From positions 1 through 60,013 of the forward strand of contig PKDJ01000111.1 in NCBI GenBank assembly GCA_002862545.1: DNA of 60,013 nucleotides. Reading direction: 5' to 3'. The notes beneath the pieces are model-generated. The model ran no database searches. It was not told the DNA's origin and saw nothing but the letters and a program-made list of their open reading frames with translations. Made by a program: the position numbers and the translations under genes. Below, piece after piece: positions 1 through 9,953 of the stretch (positions within the stretch are counted from its first letter, which is position 1; each line of letters opens with the position of its first letter). The DNA comes from Pseudomonadota bacterium (GTDB taxonomy: Bacteria > Myxococcota_A > UBA796 > GCA-2862545).

Positions 1-660
<660 letters not shown>

Positions 661-694
661 CGCGGGGGGTTACGGGTCGGCTCCCGGAGGCTCC

Positions 695-1255
695 ATGGAA
701 GACTACCTCGAAGCGATGGCCGACGATATGACCGGTGCGGTGGACCATCTCACACGAGGGCTCGCGAAGGTCCGGACGGGCCGAGCGACGCCGAAGCTCG
801 TCGATGGTGTCCAGGTGCATGTCTCGTCCTACGGCACGGCCATGCCGCTCAACCAGCTGGCGACGATTCAGGCCCCTGACGCGCGCTTGCTGACGATCAC
901 GCCGTGGGACAAGACGACCATCGCGGACATCGAGCGTGGCATCGTGCAGGCCGGTCTTGGACTCAACCCGTCCTCGGATGGCCAGATGATCCGCCTTCCC
1001 GTCCCTCCGCTGACGAACGAGCGTCGTCAGGACTTGGTGCGACAGGTGCGTAGGGCCGGCGAGGACGCCAAGGTGGCCGTGCGTCGTGTCCGGCGTGAGT
1101 ACAACGAGATGTTCAAGACCGCCGAGAACGACGGTGAGGTCTCCGAGGATGGCTGCAGGCGTCTCTTGGCAAAGGTGCAGGAGTCTACCGACCATCACGT
1201 GAAGTTGGTCGATGAGCTTGTGAAGGCGAAGGAGGCCGAGGTCCTCGAGCTGTGA
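695..1255 (+). CDS. frr: Ribosome recycling factor
   Basis: RRF works with EF-G to split the post-termination ribosome. The 186-residue product matches the family length (about 185). It shows the conserved core: HLTRGLAKVRTGRATP early, then LNQLATIQAPDARLLTI and PWDKTTIADIERGI, and a C-terminal helical half with RRVRREYNEMFK. A longer open frame begins further upstream inside pyrH. I chose the ATG at 695 because CGGAGG lies 4 nt before it and this gives the normal family length. The stop overlaps the uppS start in a TGATG arrangement, which suggests translational coupling. Confidence 0.96.
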   Translation: MEDYLEAMADDMTGAVDHLTRGLAKVRTGRATPKLVDGVQVHVSSYGTAMPLNQLATIQAPDARLLTITPWDKTTIADIERGIVQAGLGLNPSSDGQMIRLPVPPLTNERRQDLVRQVRRAGEDAKVAVRRVRREYNEMFKTAENDGEVSEDGCRRLLAKVQESTDHHVKLVDELVKAKEAEVLEL

Positions 1256-1995
1256 TGGATGACCAAGAGCACATCGTGATCCCTCGCCACGTTGCCGTCA
1301 TCATGGACGGCAATGGCCGGTGGGCTACGCAGCGGGGCCTGCCACGTGTCCGCGGTCACGAGGCAGGCGCGGACACGGTGCGAGAGATCGTTCGGGAGTG
1401 TGGCGAGCTTGGAGTCGAGGCTCTGACGCTCTACAGCTTCTCGACGGAGAACTGGGGAAGGCCGGAGGACGAGGTCGAGGCCTTGATGGCCCTCTTGGCA
1501 CGCTACCTGGAGTCCGAGACGGACGAGCTCATGGACAGCCGCGTTCGCCTGCAGGGGATTGGTGAGCTCGAGCGCCTTCCCGACTTCGTTCGCATGCTGC
1601 TCGCAGAGGCCGAGAGACGCACCGCTGGGAACGAGGGGCTCCGTCTGACGCTCGCTCTGTCGTATGGCAGCAGGGCGGAGATCATTGGTGCGATTCAGCA
1701 GATCGCCACCGAAGTCGCAGCGGGTGGGCTAGCGCCGGACGACATCGACGAGGCTGTCGTAAGCGAGCGGCTGTACACCCGAGACATTCCAGATCCCGAT
1801 CTGCTGATTCGGACCAGCGGAGAGATGCGGCTGTCAAACTTCCTGTTGTGGCAGCTTGCATACTCCGAGCTGTACGTGACCGAGGTCTTCTGGCCTGACT
1901 TTCGTAGGCCGCACCTGCTTCGGGCCTTCGAGTCATACAGTCGCCGGCAGAGGCGCTTCGGCAAGACGGGCGCGCAGGTAGAGGGTCCGGCGTGA
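1255..1995 (+). CDS. uppS: Undecaprenyl diphosphate synthase (cis-prenyltransferase)
   Basis: The enzyme condenses farnesyl diphosphate with isopentenyl diphosphate units to make the C55 lipid carrier for peptidoglycan and O-antigen. The N-terminal HVAVIMDGNGRWA signature contains the catalytic Asp and the diphosphate-binding loop. RGHEAGA, TLYSFSTENWGRP and the C-terminal DPDLLIRTSGEMRLSNFLLWQ motif are all present. The length is about 246 residues, normal for the family. The ATG at 1255 overlaps the frr stop; a GTG sits one codon earlier. In Escherichia coli dxr lies between frr and uppS; it is missing here, and cdsA follows with a 4-nt overlap. Confidence 0.96.
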   Translation: MDDQEHIVIPRHVAVIMDGNGRWATQRGLPRVRGHEAGADTVREIVRECGELGVEALTLYSFSTENWGRPEDEVEALMALLARYLESETDELMDSRVRLQGIGELERLPDFVRMLLAEAERRTAGNEGLRLTLALSYGSRAEIIGAIQQIATEVAAGGLAPDDIDEAVVSERLYTRDIPDPDLLIRTSGEMRLSNFLLWQLAYSELYVTEVFWPDFRRPHLLRAFESYSRRQRRFGKTGAQVEGPA

Positions 1996-2789
1996 TTACC
2001 CGGATCCTCGCTGCAGTAGTGGGCCTAGGCCTGCTCATCCCCACCGTGGTCTACGGCGGTGTCCATGCGATCGATGTCTGGGTGGGCATCGGCTTGGTTC
2101 TCTGCCTCGACGAGTACTCGCGTATGGCCTTTCCTGGCGACCATCGGGTCGCGCTTGTTTGGCTGCTGACCGGCGCAGGGGGCATCGTCACGGCTCTGCT
2201 GGCCGGTGGCCCGGATGCAGCTGTCGGGGCGGTCTGCTTGGTTGTTCCCGCGACCATGGGATTCGTCACGCTCCGACCGGGTGAGCGCCTCCAGTCGGGC
2301 GCGGACGCCCTAGGTCGCTACGTGCTGGGGATGAGCTGGATCGGTCTGTTGGGTACCCTCGCGCTCCTGCGGCGACTCGACGGCGGACTGGGCTGGGTCT
2401 TCCTCGTGCTTGCGATCTCTTGGTGTGGTGACACCGGTGGGTACTTCGCTGGACGGTTCTTCGGTCGCCGCAAGCTCTACCCTCGCGTCAGTCCGAAGAA
2501 GACCTGGGAGGGAGTGGCTGGCGGTCTCGGGCTCGCGACACTCGGTGCGTTCGCCATCCGAGAGACGATGTTGCCGGTTCTCACCCCCCTCGACTGTGTC
2601 ATTCTCGGTCTCGGTCTGGCTGGAGCGGCGGTGCTGGGCGATCTCTCGGAGTCGCTGTTGAAGCGGGCCTATGAGGTGAAAGACTCAGGGTGGATCATGC
2701 CGGGGCATGGAGGGCTACTCGACCGAATCGACTCGGTCTTGTTCGTTGCTCCACTCCTCTACGGCTACGCTGTGTTCGTCAAGGGGTGA
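1992..2789 (+). CDS. cdsA: Phosphatidate cytidylyltransferase CdsA
   Basis: CdsA makes CDP-diacylglycerol from phosphatidate and CTP in the inner membrane, the branch point of phospholipid synthesis. The protein is 265 residues and mostly hydrophobic, with several membrane segments. It carries the catalytic signature near the C terminus: SPKKTWEG, then GDLSESLLKRAYEVKDSG and PGHGGLLDRIDS. Start is a GTG overlapping the uppS stop (GTGA). It belongs to the frr-uppS-cdsA-rseP run and is probably cotranscribed with it. Confidence 0.95.
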   Translation: MITRILAAVVGLGLLIPTVVYGGVHAIDVWVGIGLVLCLDEYSRMAFPGDHRVALVWLLTGAGGIVTALLAGGPDAAVGAVCLVVPATMGFVTLRPGERLQSGADALGRYVLGMSWIGLLGTLALLRRLDGGLGWVFLVLAISWCGDTGGYFAGRFFGRRKLYPRVSPKKTWEGVAGGLGLATLGAFAIRETMLPVLTPLDCVILGLGLAGAAVLGDLSESLLKRAYEVKDSGWIMPGHGGLLDRIDSVLFVAPLLYGYAVFVKG

Positions 2790-2791
2790 CG

Positions 2792-4453
2792 ATGTTGACC
2801 ACCATCCTGGCAGGCATCGTGATGGTCGGCGTGCTCGTGGTCGTCCACGAGGCGGGCCACATGTTGGTGGCGAAGTGGTTTGGTGTCGAGGTTCCTGTCT
2901 TCAGTGTCGGCATGGGACCGCGTATCTGGGGCTTCGTCTGGCGCGGCACGGACTACCGGTTGTCCGCGCTGCCGATTGGTGGCTACGTGCAGATGGCCGG
3001 AGCAGACCCCTTTGGTGAGGAGGATGCCGACACGTGGTGTCCACCAGAGCGAAGCTTCATGCACAAGCCCGTCTGGCAGCGACTCTTGGTGATGGCTGCT
3101 GGACCCGCGGCGAACCTGGCGCTCCCCTTCGTGCTGCTCACTGGCGTCATGATGCTCGGGGAACCCCGCGCAGACACGGCCGTTGGTCGTCTCCTGCCGA
3201 ACCGTCTCGCCGCCGACGTGGGGGTCGAAGAGGGAGACGTGCTTCTTCGTGCTGGTGGTGTCGACCTCGAGAGCTGGTCTGACTTCGACTACGCAGCGAT
3301 GGCCTACCTCGAGTCAGACATGCCCCTCACTGCTCGACGGGGAGAGCAGAGGTACGAAGTGGTGGTGCCGGCCGGGACGTTCCGGCTCGACCACACGGGG
3401 AAGCTCGACACGCGGGCGTTCGGAGCCAGGTGGGAGCGCCTCTCCGCGCGGGTGGGGGTAGACGACCCCGCTTCACCTGCTGCTCGTGCAGGTCTGCAGA
3501 CGGGTGATGCCATCGTCGAGGTCGATGGAGTGGCTGTACGGAGCTGGGCAGAGCTCGACGAGGCCCTCCAGCCGGGTGTTGCCCACGATCTTCTCGTGAA
3601 GCGTGGCAAGCGCACGGAAGAGGGAGCCACAGTCACGGACCACGAGGTCAGGCTCGAGCCGGCTGTCTGGAGCAGCTCCAACGAGGCCCTCGCACATCCG
3701 TGGGGCATCGTGCCGGTCGAGGTCTTCATCGGCGACGTGATGGAAGACGGTGCGGCAGCTGACGCGGGTATTCTGGCGAATGACCGCCTGTTGCGCATCG
3801 ATGGACAGACCGTCTGGTCATGGACCGATGTGGAAGACCTCGTGCGAGCCACGGTCGACGAGATGGGGCCAGACGCGCAGCCGAGGGCCATGAAGGTCGA
3901 GATCGTTCGGGAGGGCAGGGTGCTGGAGCTGGCCTTTACCCCCCGGATTCAACGTGACCTTCGGGGTGCAGATGTCGTCTTCAAGCCCCTCATGGGAATC
4001 TACCGGTACCAGGATGCGTACGTCGAGGGCGGCGAGACACAGATCTACTACAGCCCGACCAAGGCGATGCATCGAGCCTGGCAAGAGGGGGGAGCCATCT
4101 TCTCGGGCACGATGAAGATGCTGGGGAATGTGCTCACGGGTGCGACCACACTGAAGGAATCGGTGGGCGGGCCGGTCGCGATCTTCCACATCGCTAGTCG
4201 CTCTGCAGAATACGGGATCTTCAGCTTTGTCCGTCTGATGGCGCAGATTAGCTTCAGTCTGGGCATCGTGAACTTACTGCCGGTGCCGGTGCTCGACGGA
4301 GGCCAGATTCTCTTCTACTCCATCGAGGGCCTGCGGGGGCGCCCCCTGCCGCTGGAGCTGCGTGAGAAAGTGCAGATGGTCGGTGTACTCGCCATGGCCG
4401 CTCTGCTGCTCACCGTGACGGTCGTCGATTTGTCTCGGCTCTTCGATGGCTGA
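2792..4453 (+). CDS. rseP: RseP-type site-2 intramembrane metalloprotease with three PDZ domains
   Basis: This is an inner-membrane zinc protease of the RseP/S2P family, which cleaves transmembrane anti-sigma factors and remnant signal peptides. The HEAGH zinc motif is at residues 19-23 in the first membrane segment. The second metal-ligand motif, NLLPVPVLDGG, is at about 494-504. Between them I see three PDZ-like modules (about 131-180, 219-270 and 310-375), each with a GD-x-[LI]-[LV]-x-[VI]-[DG]-G core. The Escherichia coli enzyme has two and is about 450 residues long; this one is 553. Start ATG at 2792 follows AAGGGGTGACG, 2 nt after the cdsA stop; an upstream extension of the frame overlaps cdsA and is rejected. 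Confidence 0.94.
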   Translation: MLTTILAGIVMVGVLVVVHEAGHMLVAKWFGVEVPVFSVGMGPRIWGFVWRGTDYRLSALPIGGYVQMAGADPFGEEDADTWCPPERSFMHKPVWQRLLVMAAGPAANLALPFVLLTGVMMLGEPRADTAVGRLLPNRLAADVGVEEGDVLLRAGGVDLESWSDFDYAAMAYLESDMPLTARRGEQRYEVVVPAGTFRLDHTGKLDTRAFGARWERLSARVGVDDPASPAARAGLQTGDAIVEVDGVAVRSWAELDEALQPGVAHDLLVKRGKRTEEGATVTDHEVRLEPAVWSSSNEALAHPWGIVPVEVFIGDVMEDGAAADAGILANDRLLRIDGQTVWSWTDVEDLVRATVDEMGPDAQPRAMKVEIVREGRVLELAFTPRIQRDLRGADVVFKPLMGIYRYQDAYVEGGETQIYYSPTKAMHRAWQEGGAIFSGTMKMLGNVLTGATTLKESVGGPVAIFHIASRSAEYGIFSFVRLMAQISFSLGIVNLLPVPVLDGGQILFYSIEGLRGRPLPLELREKVQMVGVLAMAALLLTVTVVDLSRLFDG

Positions 4454-5132
4454 GCTCGTCGTTGCCTTTGACACATGCGGCCCGGTGATTGGTGTAGCCG
4501 CGGCGAGTGAGACGGCTGTAGCGACGCGCAGTGAGCGCATTCGGCGTGGTGCTGAGGGTCGACTCATCCCATGGGCCCAAGAGGTGTGCGCTGAGCTCGG
4601 TGGTGGCCTCGATGACGTGGTTGGGGTCGTGGCGGCACGCGGGCCTGGTGCGTTTACCGGTCTGCGGGTTGGGCTGTCGGCGGCGATTGGGCTCGCGATA
4701 GCCCTCGACGTACCCGTCTGGGGCGGGGACAGCCTCACGACCAGGCGCTCGACAGCCCCTGACGGTCGCGTCCTCATCATGCTCGATGCCCGTAAGCAGA
4801 GGGTGTATGCGTGCGCATTCGACGGAGACCAGATGGTGGTGCCCCCCGCCGACGTCGCGCCGGAGATCGCGGTTGCATGGATGAAGGCCCCCTTCACTGC
4901 GACGGGTGAGGGAGCGGTCGTCTATCGGCAGGTCGTCGAGGCCCAGGGTGGCACGGTCGTGGAAGAGGCTGACGCTCCGGCTACCGAGGCCCTTGCGCGC
5001 GCGGGTTGGTCGGCCATTCGGGCTGGAGACGGGCGGCGTCCAGAGTCCCTTGAGCCGCTCTACCTGCGACCAGCCGACGCCAAGCCCTCCAGACGTGGGC
5101 GACTGACCAGAGAGACCAAGCGGAGATCGTGA
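4446..5132 (+). CDS. tsaB: TsaB, tRNA t6A-modification partner protein
   Basis: TsaB is an ASKHA-fold protein without a full catalytic site. It binds TsaD and TsaE and is needed for threonylcarbamoyladenosine at position 37 of ANN-decoding tRNAs. The N terminus LVVAFDTCGPVIGVA and the motif RGPGAFTGLRVGLSAAIGLA are diagnostic of the family. The length of 228 residues is normal. The ATG lies 8 nt inside the rseP 3' end, and the stop overlaps the next start. Linkage to rseP is uncommon as far as I know but the identification is secure. Confidence 0.93.
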   Translation: MAELVVAFDTCGPVIGVAAASETAVATRSERIRRGAEGRLIPWAQEVCAELGGGLDDVVGVVAARGPGAFTGLRVGLSAAIGLAIALDVPVWGGDSLTTRRSTAPDGRVLIMLDARKQRVYACAFDGDQMVVPPADVAPEIAVAWMKAPFTATGEGAVVYRQVVEAQGGTVVEEADAPATEALARAGWSAIRAGDGRRPESLEPLYLRPADAKPSRRGRLTRETKRRS

Positions 5133-6130
5133 TGGAGAGCCCTGGACGTATTGGCGTGGTCGGTGCAACCGGTGCGCTAGGTGCGGAGATTGTCCGCGTG
5201 CTCGACCGGGTCCGCTGGCGGCCCAACGAGCTCGTGCCGATGGGTCGTGGGGCTACGGTCCATACGCATGTGGAGTGGGGGGAGGGGAGGGTCCCCGTCG
5301 AGCCCGCAGACGAGCTCGACCCCGATGTCGAGTTGCTGATTCTGGCGGCGCCGTCCGACGTCGCCTCCCGCCTCGGACGCGAGGCGCTGCGAGAGGGAAT
5401 ACCCGTGGTGGATACCTCGGGTGCGCTCGCACGTGATGGCTCGGCGCCGCTGGTCATACCGTGGGTAAACCCAGAGGCCCTGATGCAGTCCGCAGGCGTG
5501 GTCTCACTGCCCAGCGCGGCGAGTACACTCGTGGCGTCAGTGCTCGGGCCCCTCGCTCGGGCGGGCCTGACTGGGCCCGTGGAGGCGACGGTGCTCGAGC
5601 CCGCGAGCACGGCCGGACGCGATGGCATCGATGAGCTCTCCGATCAAGTCGTGGCGCTGCTCAACAGTCGCACGCCACGTCGGCGCGTGTTTCCAGAGGG
5701 GCTCGCCTTCGATCTAGGACCGGTGCTCGGAGCGGCTGCTGAGGATGGCTGGACAGACGCCGAGCTCCGAGTCGCGCAGGAGGTGAGGGTCCTTGTCCCT
5801 GGAGATGAGGATCCGGCCATTACGCTCGCTCGTGTCCCTCTGTTCTCCGGCATCTCCATGTCGCTGAGCCTGCGGCCCGACCAGAATGTGATGCCGAGCT
5901 TGGTCGCTCGTGTGCTGGCCGACGGTGGTGTGAGAGTGGCCGAGGGGCATGGGCGTCGGCAGGTGCCGCGGCCTCGACGGGTGGAGGGGCGTCCATTTGC
6001 ACATGTCGGTCGTGTTCGGGTCAGTCGAGACGGTGACGCGCTTCATGTGTGGGCCACCATGGACAACCTGCACACGATGGCCACAGCGGCGGTCTCGGCA
6101 GGGGCTGCTCTCCTTCAGCGGCGTGAATGA
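5132..6130 (+). CDS. Aspartate-semialdehyde dehydrogenase homologue lacking the catalytic cysteine (USG-1-like)
   Basis: The fold is that of Asd: an N-terminal NAD(P) loop (GVVGATGALGAEIVRVL) and a dimerisation half ending in DNLHTMATAAVSAG. In active Asd the middle of the chain carries PNCST with the nucleophilic cysteine. Here the matching segment is LPSAASTL around residue 130, so alanine replaces cysteine and the preceding asparagine is gone. It therefore should not be able to make aspartate semialdehyde. Loss of the cysteine and location two genes before truA match the USG-1 protein of Escherichia coli and Pseudomonas, whose role is unknown. Length is about 332 residues. GGAG at 5122 supports the ATG at 5132; GTG at 5129 is an alternative. 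Confidence 0.85.
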   Translation: MESPGRIGVVGATGALGAEIVRVLDRVRWRPNELVPMGRGATVHTHVEWGEGRVPVEPADELDPDVELLILAAPSDVASRLGREALREGIPVVDTSGALARDGSAPLVIPWVNPEALMQSAGVVSLPSAASTLVASVLGPLARAGLTGPVEATVLEPASTAGRDGIDELSDQVVALLNSRTPRRRVFPEGLAFDLGPVLGAAAEDGWTDAELRVAQEVRVLVPGDEDPAITLARVPLFSGISMSLSLRPDQNVMPSLVARVLADGGVRVAEGHGRRQVPRPRRVEGRPFAHVGRVRVSRDGDALHVWATMDNLHTMATAAVSAGAALLQRRE

Positions 6131-6193
6131 CATGATGTCGACCGTGACGTCGTCAGGTCGTCCGCGCTGACAAGATGTCCGGAACGTGATGTG

Positions 6194-6205
6194 AACGGGC
6201 CCGTT
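6194..6205. promoter_or_regulatory. 12-bp perfect palindrome upstream of the surface-protein gene
   Basis: AACGGGCCCGTT is a perfect self-complementary 12-mer in the 134-bp gap between the USG-1-like gene and the next start at 6265. It could be an operator or a small hairpin. I found no convincing -35/-10 pair around it, so the role is inferred only. Confidence 0.3.
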
Positions 6206-6264
6206 ACCTGGCTCTCTGTGATGGCGCGGAAGTTGCATCGGGCTCTTCAAGGAGGTCGGAAAGG

Positions 6265-8733
6265 ATGTGGTGGCTGCTCGCGAGCACGGTAGCTCTAGGT
6301 GTCCCCCCCGATGGCACCCCAGCGAAGCTGGATGTCGGGGCGGGGAAGATCGAGCGCTTGGTGCTCTCCGACGATGGCAGCCTCCTCGTAGGCAGGAGCC
6401 GCGCGGAGCTTGATGCCTGGCTACTTGACATCGAGGACTGGTCGATTCAGCGCTTCGACCCATGTGGCGAGGTCACGGGTGTCGCCCTGGTGCCGACCGC
6501 GGAGGGCCAGGAGATCTGGTCAGCTTGTGGTGACGGTACTCTACGTGGGCAGCTCTACGTAGACGGTGAGCTGAGCGACGTCGTCGACGACGAAGGTGTC
6601 GCTGTGTCGATCGCGCTCGACGAGTCGCTGTCCGGCGTCTGGTACCACGAGGTCCAGGGAGAGGGACTGCTCTACGCAGTGAGCGTTGCGAGCACTCCGG
6701 CGACGCTGCATGTCATGGATCCGCACTCGGCGACTTTCCCCGTCGATAGTGCGGCGCTAGCCGGGTACCCGGTGATGCTGTCATGGGCGAACTTCGTCGA
6801 GGGGATCGTCAATCAAGGGTCCTTGTTCATTGCTCATCGCTCTCATGAGGTGTCGCGGATCTCCCTGGGGGCCCCCAATCCAGCCATCGTGCCAAGCATC
6901 CTCGCGCTCGCCATCGACGTAAAGGACATTGCGCCCAGTCTGAATGGCGGCTTCTACGCAGTAGACGAGAAGGGAATCCTCGCCGAGTATTCGCCGCTCT
7001 CCAACCAGTTCGCGCTGCTGTTGAACGTAGACTCGCCCAAGGCCGTGACCGCTTCCGAGGACATCGACGATCCGTGGATCTTGGTCACCGGTCAGGAAAT
7101 CAAGATCTGGGAGCTCTCGGGTGGCGCAATCGCGAGCCCCGATCCGATCTTCGACATCCCAGATGCGGACAACAACATCCAGGATTCGGTGGCGCGGGAC
7201 AGCTACGTCTTTGGTGGTGGTGAGGGTGGAAACATCCACATCACGACCGCCCGGCCATGGGTCTACCCGGCCAAAATCACGGCGACGCCCGAGAGCGCAA
7301 CGGCGGGCGATGTCGTCACGGTGAGCTTCCAGGCCGATGAGTCGGGGGATTGGGTGATCTATCGGGGAGGGGATCGCACAGGCTCGGGTGCGCGACTTGC
7401 CTCGGGGGTGATCGGTGGGCCGGACGACGTGGTCACGGTGGACATCGAGGTGGACCTCTCATGGGACGAAGGTGACAACCCACTCTACGCCGTGGTCACC
7501 AACTCTCAGGGCCTGACGGGTCATGCTCGTGTGCCTGTCACCGTCGATAATCCTCCGAAGCCGCCCGAGCTCTCGGACGATGATGTGGGCTTCCTGGATG
7601 GGGCCCTGCTGCTCGACTTCGACGGAATCGCAGACGCAGACCTCGAGCACTACGATGTCTACGTGACCGCCAGTCCATTCGAGCCGGAGGCCTTCGATGG
7701 TGATTCGGGCCCTACTTGGGACGGAAACACGGCACTCGAGACACCGATTCGGGTCGACGCACGCGGTGGGGACGCCGTAGGCCTTCGGATCGAGCCCCTC
7801 GAGAACTACACCACCTATTACATTGCGGTCCGCGCAACGGACCAGGGAGGGCTCGTGGGCCCGCTGAGTAACGTCGTCGAGGGCCAGCCTCGGCCGTCTT
7901 TTACCGCATCTGACCTCGTAAACGAGAAGGGCGGGTCGCCGTGTAGCACCGGTGTCGGTGCAGCGGGCAGCTGGGCCGGAGTGCTCTTCGTTGGTGGCCT
8001 CTTGACGCTGCGTAGGCGCAGCCACCAGCTGACGGCACTGCTCGCTGTGCTGTTCTCTGTGCTCCTCGTCCCCCAGGCCCAAGCAGCCGAGCGCGAGCCC
8101 TGGCGTGATGCGACGCCGCAGCGAGCGAACTTCGAGATTCGCTACGGTGTCGTCAACTTCTTGCCGCAGCCGAGCGGTGATGCCAACGCGATCGACACGG
8201 TCTACAAGGACAACCCCCACAACATCTTGCAGATGGAGTTTGGGCCGCAGATCGGTCGGATCCTTGAGTTCGACGTGGGCGTTGGCTTCTTCCAGGAGCT
8301 GGCGTTTCGAGTAGATCTTCAGGGTAACCAGAGCGCCGACCGCACGATGCTCACGTGGTGGCCCTTCCTGCTCAGTGGCACGGGCCGTCTCCACATCGTC
8401 GACGAGCAGCTCATCGTGCCGTACGCGCGCTACGGCATGGACTACATCATCTACAGCGAGCTGACGGACAACGGAGCCGGAGGGAAGGACAAGCTTCAGG
8501 GCGCCAAGCTCGGGCATCACTACGGCTTTGGCGTGAACATTCTTCTCGATGCCATCAACCACCGCCGTGCGAGCTTGCTCGAGGCGCAGACGGGAATCAA
8601 CGACTCCTACTTGGTGGTGGAGTTCCGTCGGCAGAATGTCGACGCTCGGCGCTATCCCTGGCTCGGTCCGGTCAAGAAGGGACTCGACTTCACGGCCTCC
8701 ATGGTCACTGTGGGCCTGAAGCTCGACTACTGA
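6265..8733 (+). CDS. Large exported protein: propeller-like and fibronectin-like regions, internal MYXO-CTERM-like tag, then outer-membrane barrel-like domain
   Basis: This is an 822-residue protein of unknown function. It begins with a short signal-like stretch (MWWLLASTVALG). Residues about 20-330 look like repeated beta blades, and about 335-545 like immunoglobulin or fibronectin-type strands (PAKITATPESATAGDVVTVSF, TYYIAVRATDQGG). At Cys560 a typical MYXO-CTERM tail appears: Cys-Ser, a glycine/alanine-rich membrane segment and LRRRS at about 580. Such tags normally end a protein. Here the frame continues straight into a second signal-peptide-like segment (LTALLAVLFSVLLVPQAQA, ending near 607) and a 215-residue domain with alternating polar/aromatic strands ending in LKLDY, as in outer-membrane barrels. 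AAGGAGG precedes the start; truA follows by 1 nt. A read-through fusion of two proteins is possible. Confidence 0.75.
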   Translation: MWWLLASTVALGVPPDGTPAKLDVGAGKIERLVLSDDGSLLVGRSRAELDAWLLDIEDWSIQRFDPCGEVTGVALVPTAEGQEIWSACGDGTLRGQLYVDGELSDVVDDEGVAVSIALDESLSGVWYHEVQGEGLLYAVSVASTPATLHVMDPHSATFPVDSAALAGYPVMLSWANFVEGIVNQGSLFIAHRSHEVSRISLGAPNPAIVPSILALAIDVKDIAPSLNGGFYAVDEKGILAEYSPLSNQFALLLNVDSPKAVTASEDIDDPWILVTGQEIKIWELSGGAIASPDPIFDIPDADNNIQDSVARDSYVFGGGEGGNIHITTARPWVYPAKITATPESATAGDVVTVSFQADESGDWVIYRGGDRTGSGARLASGVIGGPDDVVTVDIEVDLSWDEGDNPLYAVVTNSQGLTGHARVPVTVDNPPKPPELSDDDVGFLDGALLLDFDGIADADLEHYDVYVTASPFEPEAFDGDSGPTWDGNTALETPIRVDARGGDAVGLRIEPLENYTTYYIAVRATDQGGLVGPLSNVVEGQPRPSFTASDLVNEKGGSPCSTGVGAAGSWAGVLFVGGLLTLRRRSHQLTALLAVLFSVLLVPQAQAAEREPWRDATPQRANFEIRYGVVNFLPQPSGDANAIDTVYKDNPHNILQMEFGPQIGRILEFDVGVGFFQELAFRVDLQGNQSADRTMLTWWPFLLSGTGRLHIVDEQLIVPYARYGMDYIIYSELTDNGAGGKDKLQGAKLGHHYGFGVNILLDAINHRRASLLEAQTGINDSYLVVEFRRQNVDARRYPWLGPVKKGLDFTASMVTVGLKLDY

Positions 8734-8734
8734 C

Positions 8735-9492
8735 GTGCGCTGGCGCCTTCACCTGGAGTATGACGGCGCCGGCTTCGCCGGTTGGCAGGTTCAGCCAGGT
8801 CAGCGCACGGTTCAGGGGGTCGTCGAGGAAGCCCTGGAGCGCTTCCTCGGGCACCCGGTTCGTGTATTCCCAGCTGGACGGACTGACGCAGGGGTACACG
8901 CTAAGCATCAGGTCATTCGCTTCGACACGCTCGTTGAGCGCACGGATCATGCTGTTCTCGGGGCACTCGCCAGCTTCCTGCCACCCGATGTGGCGTGCTG
9001 GCATGCGGCTGTCACGGACCCAGACTTCGACCCGAGGCACACGCCCCATAAGAAGCTCTATCGCTACCGGTTTCTAGACCGGGGAGCACCAAGCGCTCTG
9101 CGACGGAGTGTTGTCTGGCACGTACGGCGCGAGCTCGACGTTGAGCGAATGCAGCAAGCCGCCGCATGCTTGCAGGGCACGCACGACTTCAGCTCCTTTC
9201 GGGCGACGGGGTGCGCATCCACACATCCCGTCCGAACGGTGGTGGCGTGCCGAGTGGTGAGGCGTCACGACGAGGTCCACCTCGAATGCGAGGGAACGGG
9301 CTTCCTGCGCCACATGGTCCGGATCGTCGCAGGCACTGCCCACGAAGTTGGCATTGGCAAGCGTAAGCCCGCTTGGATGCTCGAGGTGCTCAAGGCGCGG
9401 TCACGCGTGGCCGCGGGGAGAACGGCTCCAGCACACGGTCTCTGCCTGGAGCGCATCTGGTACGACGAGCATGCGGGGGCGCAGAGAAGTCC

Positions 9493-9496
<4 letters not shown>
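8735..9496 (+). CDS. truA: tRNA pseudouridine(38-40) synthase TruA
   Basis: TruA isomerises uridines 38-40 in the tRNA anticodon arm. The catalytic aspartate is D51 in AGRTDAGVHA. YDGAGFAGWQ at the N terminus, YRYRFLDRGAP, HDFSSFRATGC and GFLRHMVRIVAGT are further family motifs. The protein is 253 residues long. Start is a GTG 1 nt after the preceding stop. Its 3' end overlaps the convergent FYDLN gene by 4 bp. The truA-USG-1 proximity resembles the gene order in gammaproteobacteria. Confidence 0.96.
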
Positions 9497-9786
<290 letters not shown>

Positions 9787-9953
9787 CGGTCCTCCGAGGG
9801 CTGCTCGTTACCACGTGCTCAGTCCGAGTCAAGGTGGGACTAGGGGTCAGTACCAAACTAGGTGGGCAGGCGGGTCGCGAGGAGGCCGGTTACCATCAGG
9901 CCCGGTCGCGGGGAATCGCCTGTCAGGCCGCCCGAACGGTGGAGGAACAAAGC

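Noticed and set aside
7459-8562. 367-codon minus-strand frame
   Set aside because: Antisense to the large exported protein; no recognisable features, and the sense strand has signal peptide and strand patterns.
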